A stretch of 39,332 nucleotides of DNA from Phycisphaerales bacterium (lineage in GTDB: Bacteria; Planctomycetota; Phycisphaerae; Phycisphaerales; UBA1924), in the NCBI GenBank assembly GCA_013360675.1, contig JABWBB010000022.1, positions 1 through 39,332 on the forward strand, written 5' to 3'. Numbering within the stretch: position 1 is the first letter of the stretch; every line of letters begins with the position of its first letter. This document shows positions 35,356 to 39,332 of the stretch, one piece after another. Both the position numbers and the translations under genes were made by a program. Below the pieces are notes generated by a model, which saw only the letters and a program-made list of their open reading frames with translations, was not told the origin of the DNA and made no database searches.

Positions 35356-36518
35356 GCGCGATCCTCCGTCGAATCGCCCGTATCGACCAGTTTGTTGATC
35401 ACCGAATCATCGACCTTGGCCGGCTCGCGCGGGGCCTTGGGGGCGGCGGCGGGCGATGGGGCCTCGGGCTTCACCAGGTTCTCGATCAGGCTGGTGTCGG
35501 GACCGGGCTGAGCCGCGGGTGAAGGGGTGGCCGCCTTTTCGGGCGCGGCGTCCGACGCCGACACCAGGCGGTCGATGAGCGCGTCGCCCTCTTCGCCGCG
35601 GAGGAATGCGGCGGTGGTGCCGCCGCTGGTCGCGCCACTGGTGGCCAGTTGTTCGGACTTGGCTCGTTCGACGATGTCGAGGAAGAGGTCTTCGAGGCGT
35701 TGGCGGGGCTTGGCGACGCGAAGGATGCTTTTGGCGCCCGCGCTGCGGCTGCGTACCACGCGGTCGATCTCGGCCACGGTGTCGTCGTCGAGGGTGTCGG
35801 TCTCGATGGTGGTGCGGTCCTGCGAGACGAGCAGTTCGTCGCAGGTGCCCTCGGCGCGCTTCCGCCCGCCGTAGAGCACGACCAGGCGGTCGACGCAATC
35901 TTCGACGTCGGCCAGGAGGTGGCTGGAGAGGAGGACGGTCTTGCCGCGCTGGCCCAGCTGGATGATGAGGTCCTTGATCTGGCGTGTGCCGATGGGATCA
36001 AGGCCGGTGGTGGGCTCGTCGAGGATGAGCAGGTCGGGGTCGTTGATGAGGGCCTGGGCGATGCCGATACGGCGCTGCATGCCCTTGGAGTATTCGCGGA
36101 CGGGGCGGTGCTGCGCGCCGGTAAGCCCGATCATGTCGAGCAGTTCGTCGATGCGGCGCTTGCGGGTCTGGTGATCGATGCCGAAGAGGCGGGCGTAGTA
36201 CTCGAGCGTCTCGCGGGCGTTGAGGAAGCCGTAGAGGTACGACTCTTCGGGCAGGTAGCCGATGCGCTTCTTGATCGAGACATCGGTGGGGGGCTTGCCG
36301 AAGACGGCGACGCGCCCGGAGGTGGGGCGCAGCAGGCCGAGGATGATCTTGATCGTGGTGGACTTGCCCGAGCCGTTGGGCCCGAGCAGGCCGAAGATCT
36401 CGCGCGGGCGGATCTCGAAGGAGAGATCCGAGACCGCGCGGGCGCGATCCCGCATCCAGAAGTCCTTGAACACCTTGTTCAGGCTCTGGCACGCGACGAT
36501 GGGGGTGGGTTCGGTCAT
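35352..36518 (-). CDS. ABC-2-type transporter ATPase with triple-motif C-terminal tail
   Basis: The 388-residue protein is the ATPase of the adjoining ABC-2-type permease. The core (about 1-300) has Walker A GPNGSGKST, Q-loop YLPEESYLYGFLNARE, signature YSKGMQRRIGIAQAL, Walker B LLILDEPTTGLD and H-loop LLSSHLLADVEDCVDRL, the pattern of CcmA/NatA/GldA-type subunits. The last ~85 residues are Pro/Ala-rich and carry three spaced copies of a short motif, LIDRLV (314-319), LIENLV (344-349) and VINKLV (373-378), each preceded by an acidic residue. This tail is not part of usual ATPases. The ATG at 36518 lies 24 bp after the preceding SPFH gene. Confidence 0.9.
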   Translation of the reverse strand: MTEPTPIVACQSLNKVFKDFWMRDRARAVSDLSFEIRPREIFGLLGPNGSGKSTTIKIILGLLRPTSGRVAVFGKPPTDVSIKKRIGYLPEESYLYGFLNARETLEYYARLFGIDHQTRKRRIDELLDMIGLTGAQHRPVREYSKGMQRRIGIAQALINDPDLLILDEPTTGLDPIGTRQIKDLIIQLGQRGKTVLLSSHLLADVEDCVDRLVVLYGGRKRAEGTCDELLVSQDRTTIETDTLDDDTVAEIDRVVRSRSAGAKSILRVAKPRQRLEDLFLDIVERAKSEQLATSGATSGGTTAAFLRGEEGDALIDRLVSASDAAPEKAATPSPAAQPGPDTSLIENLVKPEAPSPAAAPKAPREPAKVDDSVINKLVDTGDSTEDRA

Positions 36519-36542
36519 GAAGCGTGCGGTCCTTGCGGGCGA

Positions 36543-37922
36543 TCAGCCGCCCATCTCGATCAGCCCCGTCTGCGTCTTGAACTGTTCCTGGCGCAGCATC
36601 TGGCGGCGCTTGTCCTCGGCCTCGCGAACCTCGCGCTCCTTCTTGGCCCGGTCGATGCTCCGGCGCAGGTCCGGGTCGGCGTTGAGCTGCAGGCTGACCC
36701 ACTCGCTGCCGGGCGGCACCAGGATCATCTGCACCGTGTCGCGCGCGAGGAAGGCCCCGACCGCGTCACGCCATTCGGTCTGCACCATCACCTGCGGGTT
36801 GGCCTGGAAGGCGGCGAGCTTCGCCTGGTAGCGCGACAGTTCGCCCTGATACGTGGCGCCGACCTGGCGGCGATACCCCTCGGCATCGGCCAGCAGCCCG
36901 GCCACCTCGCCCGAGACCACGCGCCCGATCTTGGCCCCGTTGACCTCGATCTCGCGCCCGGCCAGCACGCTCTCGATGCGTTCGAGCGCGAGGGCGGCCT
37001 CGGCCGCGTTGCCGCGCTCGAGCGCGTCCTCGTACTGGTCGATCAGGCCGGGCACCCCGGACCGGTCCGCCGCGGAGGGCGCGCCCACGAGCAGCGTTGC
37101 CGCATCGCCCGCGACGGCGTTGAGCGTGGTGCGCCGGGTGGCGCTGGCGTTCTCGAGTTCCTTGGCCGCGGTCGAGACCGCATTCTGCATCTTGGCGAAG
37201 CTCGAGCGCACGTACAGCGGCGGGGTGACCTGGGTGAGCTTGAAGTCTTCGATTTCGAGCCCGCTGCCCATCGCGTCGAGCGATTCCTGGGCGATGGTCT
37301 GGGCCGCCCGGGCGACCGATTCGGCCTGCGTGGCGGTCTGCTTGAGCAGATCGTCGATGCTGACCTGGGCGCAGGCGCGGACGATGCCGCGCATCGCCGT
37401 CGCGCGGACGATCTCGATCGCGCTCTCCTGCGTCATGTTCTGCGAGTAGAGCGCGGCGTTGCGCGGGCTGAAGGTCACGCGCCACTGCGTGTGCGCGATG
37501 TTCCCGTCGCCCGTGATCACCGAGCCCGAGCCGCCTTCGTCGGGCTTGAGCGCGTCCTGTGGGGTGAGTTTGTCGAGCGACGGATCGACCGTGCCGGGCT
37601 GGATGAAGACCCAGAACGAACGGTCGAGCGTGACATCGCGCACGCCGGTGCTGATCTTCTCGAGCTGCCCCAGCGGGTAGGGCGCCGACCAGCGGAAGCC
37701 GGGCTTGAGGTCGCTCTCGCGCACCTTGCCAAAGAGCAGGCGCACGCCCAGCTCACCCTCGTTCACCCACGTCACGCCGCTGAGCGTGAAGAGCAGCAGC
37801 AGCACCATCATGCCCGCCTGCAGCAGGCGGTACATGACGCGGAGCGCCTCGGCGAGCGACTGGTTGGCCGGGTCGAGCGGGGAGCCCCCCTCGAACCCGG
37901 GCTTGATCTCCTCGGGGCTCAT
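36543..37922 (-). CDS. Divergent SPFH (band 7) protein, HflK-like
   Basis: The 459-residue protein has a short cytoplasmic N-terminus, one membrane helix (about 32-52) and a large SPFH/band 7 domain starting WVNEGELGVRLLFGKVRESDLKPGFRW.APYP, followed by a long helical region and a charged C-terminal tail. It is related to HflK but more divergent than the neighbour. A loop with a Gly/Ser-rich sequence (DEGGSGSVITGDGNIAHTQW) precedes the second half of the domain. The helical part (about 230-400) has an unusual segment AADRSGVPGLIDQYEDALERGNAAEAALALERI. The ATG at 37922 has GGAGGGG five bases upstream and sits in an ATGA overlap with the HflC-like gene. SPFH proteins form large membrane rings or cages; assembly with the other two here is inferred. 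Confidence 0.82.
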   Translation of the reverse strand: MSPEEIKPGFEGGSPLDPANQSLAEALRVMYRLLQAGMMVLLLLFTLSGVTWVNEGELGVRLLFGKVRESDLKPGFRWSAPYPLGQLEKISTGVRDVTLDRSFWVFIQPGTVDPSLDKLTPQDALKPDEGGSGSVITGDGNIAHTQWRVTFSPRNAALYSQNMTQESAIEIVRATAMRGIVRACAQVSIDDLLKQTATQAESVARAAQTIAQESLDAMGSGLEIEDFKLTQVTPPLYVRSSFAKMQNAVSTAAKELENASATRRTTLNAVAGDAATLLVGAPSAADRSGVPGLIDQYEDALERGNAAEAALALERIESVLAGREIEVNGAKIGRVVSGEVAGLLADAEGYRRQVGATYQGELSRYQAKLAAFQANPQVMVQTEWRDAVGAFLARDTVQMILVPPGSEWVSLQLNADPDLRRSIDRAKKEREVREAEDKRRQMLRQEQFKTQTGLIEMGG

Positions 37923-38917
37923 CGAGACCCCTCCGTGTCCGTGCGGCGGGTGCCGGGGCTGGTGGGGCTGGGGATCTGCCCGGGCGCGACCTGGTCGAGC
38001 GCATTGGGGAAGACCATCCACATGCCCGGCATCGTGCCCGAGACCACCAGCGTCGTCTGCTTGCCATAGGCCTCGCGGATGAACTGCATGTTGCTGAGGA
38101 AGACGGCCAGCTGCGGGTTGGTCGCCATCTGCGCGATGTACTGACGCGCCTCGAGGTCGCCCTGGTTGCGGATCCGCTCGGCCATCGCCTGCGCAAACGC
38201 ACGGATCTTCTTCGCGTCCGCCTCGGCCTTCGAGCGGATCTCCTGTGCGCGGCTCTGGCCCTGGCTCTCGGTCTCCTGCGCCAGGCGTTCCTGACGTGCC
38301 CGCATCCGGTCGAAGACCGCCTTGGTCGTTTCGGTGGGCAGCACCACGCGGGTCACGCCCACATCGACCGCCTCGATCCCGTAATCCGCCAGGCTCAGGC
38401 CCGACTGGTCCGCCGACGCGCCGAACGTCGCCAGCATCGCCTTCTCGAGATCGCCCAGGCGGCTGCCCCCGGCGCCCGTGCCGAAGAGTTCATCCAGCCG
38501 GTAGCGGCTGGCCAAACCCGCGGCCGAACGCAGCGAGGCCTTGAGGTTCTCCTCGGCCTTGCGATAGTGCGACTCGGGGCGGTCGCCCGCGTTGCTGAAC
38601 CGCTGGAAGAAACGCAGCGGGTCGGCGACGCGCCACACGCAGAAGGCCTCGACCACCACCTGGCGATCGTCCGCCGTCGGGATCGTCTCCATGCGGTTGG
38701 TCACCAGGCGCACGCGCGTGTCGTAGCGGGTGACGTTGTCCACCGGGTAGGGCAGTTTGAAGTAGAGCCCCGGCTCGTTCTTCACCGCGCCCTCGCCCGC
38801 CTGGCCGAACCGCGTGACGACGGCCGTCTCGGTGAACCGGACGGTGTACGTCACCGTGTAGGCGAGAAGAGAAAGGCCAAGCAGGCCGGCCAGGAGCCAA
38901 CGGAATTTGTTTCCCAC
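37919..38917 (-). CDS. HflC-like SPFH (band 7) membrane protein
   Basis: The 332-residue protein has an N-terminal membrane helix (about 7-24) followed by an SPFH domain with the HflC-type features TRFGQAGEGAVKNEPGLYFKLPYPVDNVTRYDTRV, AFCVWRVADPLRFFQ, GIEAVDVGVTRVVLPTETTKAVFDRMRARQERLAQETESQGQSRAQEIRSKAEADAKKI. The last segment is the coiled coil that pairs neighbouring subunits. In E. coli HflC forms a cage with HflK around the FtsH protease. The start is a GTG at 38917 with GGAGA eight bases upstream. No ftsH is in the window. It lies between two HflK-like genes, 74 bp after the first and overlapping the second. Confidence 0.88.
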   Translation of the reverse strand: MGNKFRWLLAGLLGLSLLAYTVTYTVRFTETAVVTRFGQAGEGAVKNEPGLYFKLPYPVDNVTRYDTRVRLVTNRMETIPTADDRQVVVEAFCVWRVADPLRFFQRFSNAGDRPESHYRKAEENLKASLRSAAGLASRYRLDELFGTGAGGSRLGDLEKAMLATFGASADQSGLSLADYGIEAVDVGVTRVVLPTETTKAVFDRMRARQERLAQETESQGQSRAQEIRSKAEADAKKIRAFAQAMAERIRNQGDLEARQYIAQMATNPQLAVFLSNMQFIREAYGKQTTLVVSGTMPGMWMVFPNALDQVAPGQIPSPTSPGTRRTDTEGSR

Positions 38918-38960
38918 AGCCGCAATCTCCAGGCGCGAATGTTCGCGCGTTGCTCGAACC

Positions 38961-38987
38961 CGCCCCCTCGCTCACGCGAGCGGGGCG
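38961..38987 (-). promoter_or_regulatory. Hairpin between the HflK-like and HflC-like genes
   Basis: CGCCCCCTCGC and GCGAGCGGGGCG pair over 11 bp with a single bulge and a four-base loop. It lies in the 74-bp gap inside the operon and has no T-run. It could adjust the relative level of the two products by RNA processing or partial termination; this is inference. Confidence 0.45.
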
Positions 38988-38991
38988 TTGA

Positions 38992-39332
38992 TCAGTTGTT
39001 CTCCGGGCGGAAGAGTTCCCCCCCGAGGTCCTTGTCCTTCAGGTCCACGTCGATGCGTCGCCCCACGTCGTCGCTGACGATGTAGAGGCGCGAGCCCGCG
39101 ATCACCGACGCGAGCGTCTCGAAATACAGGCGGGCGCGGTAGACGTCCGGGGCCGCCTCGAACAGCGCGTTCTGCCCCTCGAGCCGGGCCGCTCGCCCGC
39201 GTTCGCGCATGTGCTTTTCCCAGCGCTCGGCCCTTGCCTGCGCCAGGAGCGAGCCGGTCTCTCCGCCCGCGGTCTCGAGCTTCGCCTCGATCGCCCTCGT
39301 CGCCGCGGCGCTGTCGGCGGCCTGGTCGCCCG
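38992..39332 (-). CDS. HflK-like SPFH protein, C-terminal part
   Basis: Only the C-terminal ~113 residues lie in the window; the gene continues past position 39332. The visible part has an Ala/Glu-rich coiled coil (AADSAAATRAIEAKLETAGG, LLAQARAERWEKHMRERGRAARLEGQNALF) followed by APDVYRARLYFETLASVIAGSRLYIVSDDV, which matches the HflK C-terminal pattern (xP-VTR-R-Y-ET). It ends in an acidic/hydrophilic tail finishing PENN. It is the first visible gene of the SPFH/ABC operon; the HflC-like gene follows after 74 bp. With only the end visible, HflK versus another stomatin-type SPFH protein cannot be fully separated. Confidence 0.72.
   Translation of the reverse strand, partial: GDQAADSAAATRAIEAKLETAGGETGSLLAQARAERWEKHMRERGRAARLEGQNALFEAAPDVYRARLYFETLASVIAGSRLYIVSDDVGRRIDVDLKDKDLGGELFRPENN

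Overview
The window is very GC-rich, tightly packed DNA that reads as the chromosome of a Gram-negative, peptidoglycan-making planctomycete, most likely of the Phycisphaerae. That placement is inference. It rests on the style of the secreted proteins (an M14 peptidase ending in two dockerin-like Asp-rich repeats, a fibro-slime protein), a sugar-isomerase remnant of planctomycete type, the long palindromic intergenic repeats, and the presence of murA, a TolC-type outer-membrane protein and HflK/HflC. No rRNA, tRNA, phage, integrase, transposase or CRISPR array was seen.

Layout. Positions 1-1133 look like a genomic scar: the C-terminal end of a sugar-phosphate-isomerase-like gene without a start, about 430 bp of non-coding DNA, and a short HlyD-like gene whose Tat-type N-terminus appears to come from another protein. 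Positions 1130-5567 (minus) hold acs, rsmA and cls. Positions 5707-7705 (plus) hold a class II glutamine amidotransferase and a secreted alpha/beta hydrolase. Then come comM (minus), a cation:proton antiporter (plus), miaA (minus), der (plus), ggt (minus), the M14 carboxypeptidase (plus), a cupin (minus), an ABC exporter half-molecule (plus), murA (minus) and a fibro-slime protein (plus) that ends in a strong terminator.

Positions 24195-29207 form a four-gene operon for a MacAB-TolC-type tripartite machine (membrane fusion protein, ATPase, FtsX-like permease, outer-membrane factor) with overlapping or abutting genes. A stand-alone short nuoG follows. Positions 31470-39332 (minus) are a second large operon. 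In transcription order it has the C-terminus of an HflK-like protein, an HflC-like protein, a third divergent SPFH protein, an ABC ATPase with a tail of three short repeated motifs, an ABC-2-type permease with a large extracytoplasmic insert, and a large membrane-anchored protein of unknown function. Coupling (ATGA and GTGA overlaps, 7-24 bp gaps) suggests the products work together. This SPFH plus ABC-2 set is the best candidate here for an undescribed membrane system.

Non-coding DNA. Every convergent gap longer than 50 bp (7706-8006, 13930-14392, 18448-18505, 20931-21193, 31018-31469) carries inverted repeats. Two copies of a ~160 bp element lie in tandem at 31078-31407, and a third at 20957-21162 is interrupted by ~89 bp containing a different palindrome. 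All assignments come from reading the sequence and its translations; no database search was run.
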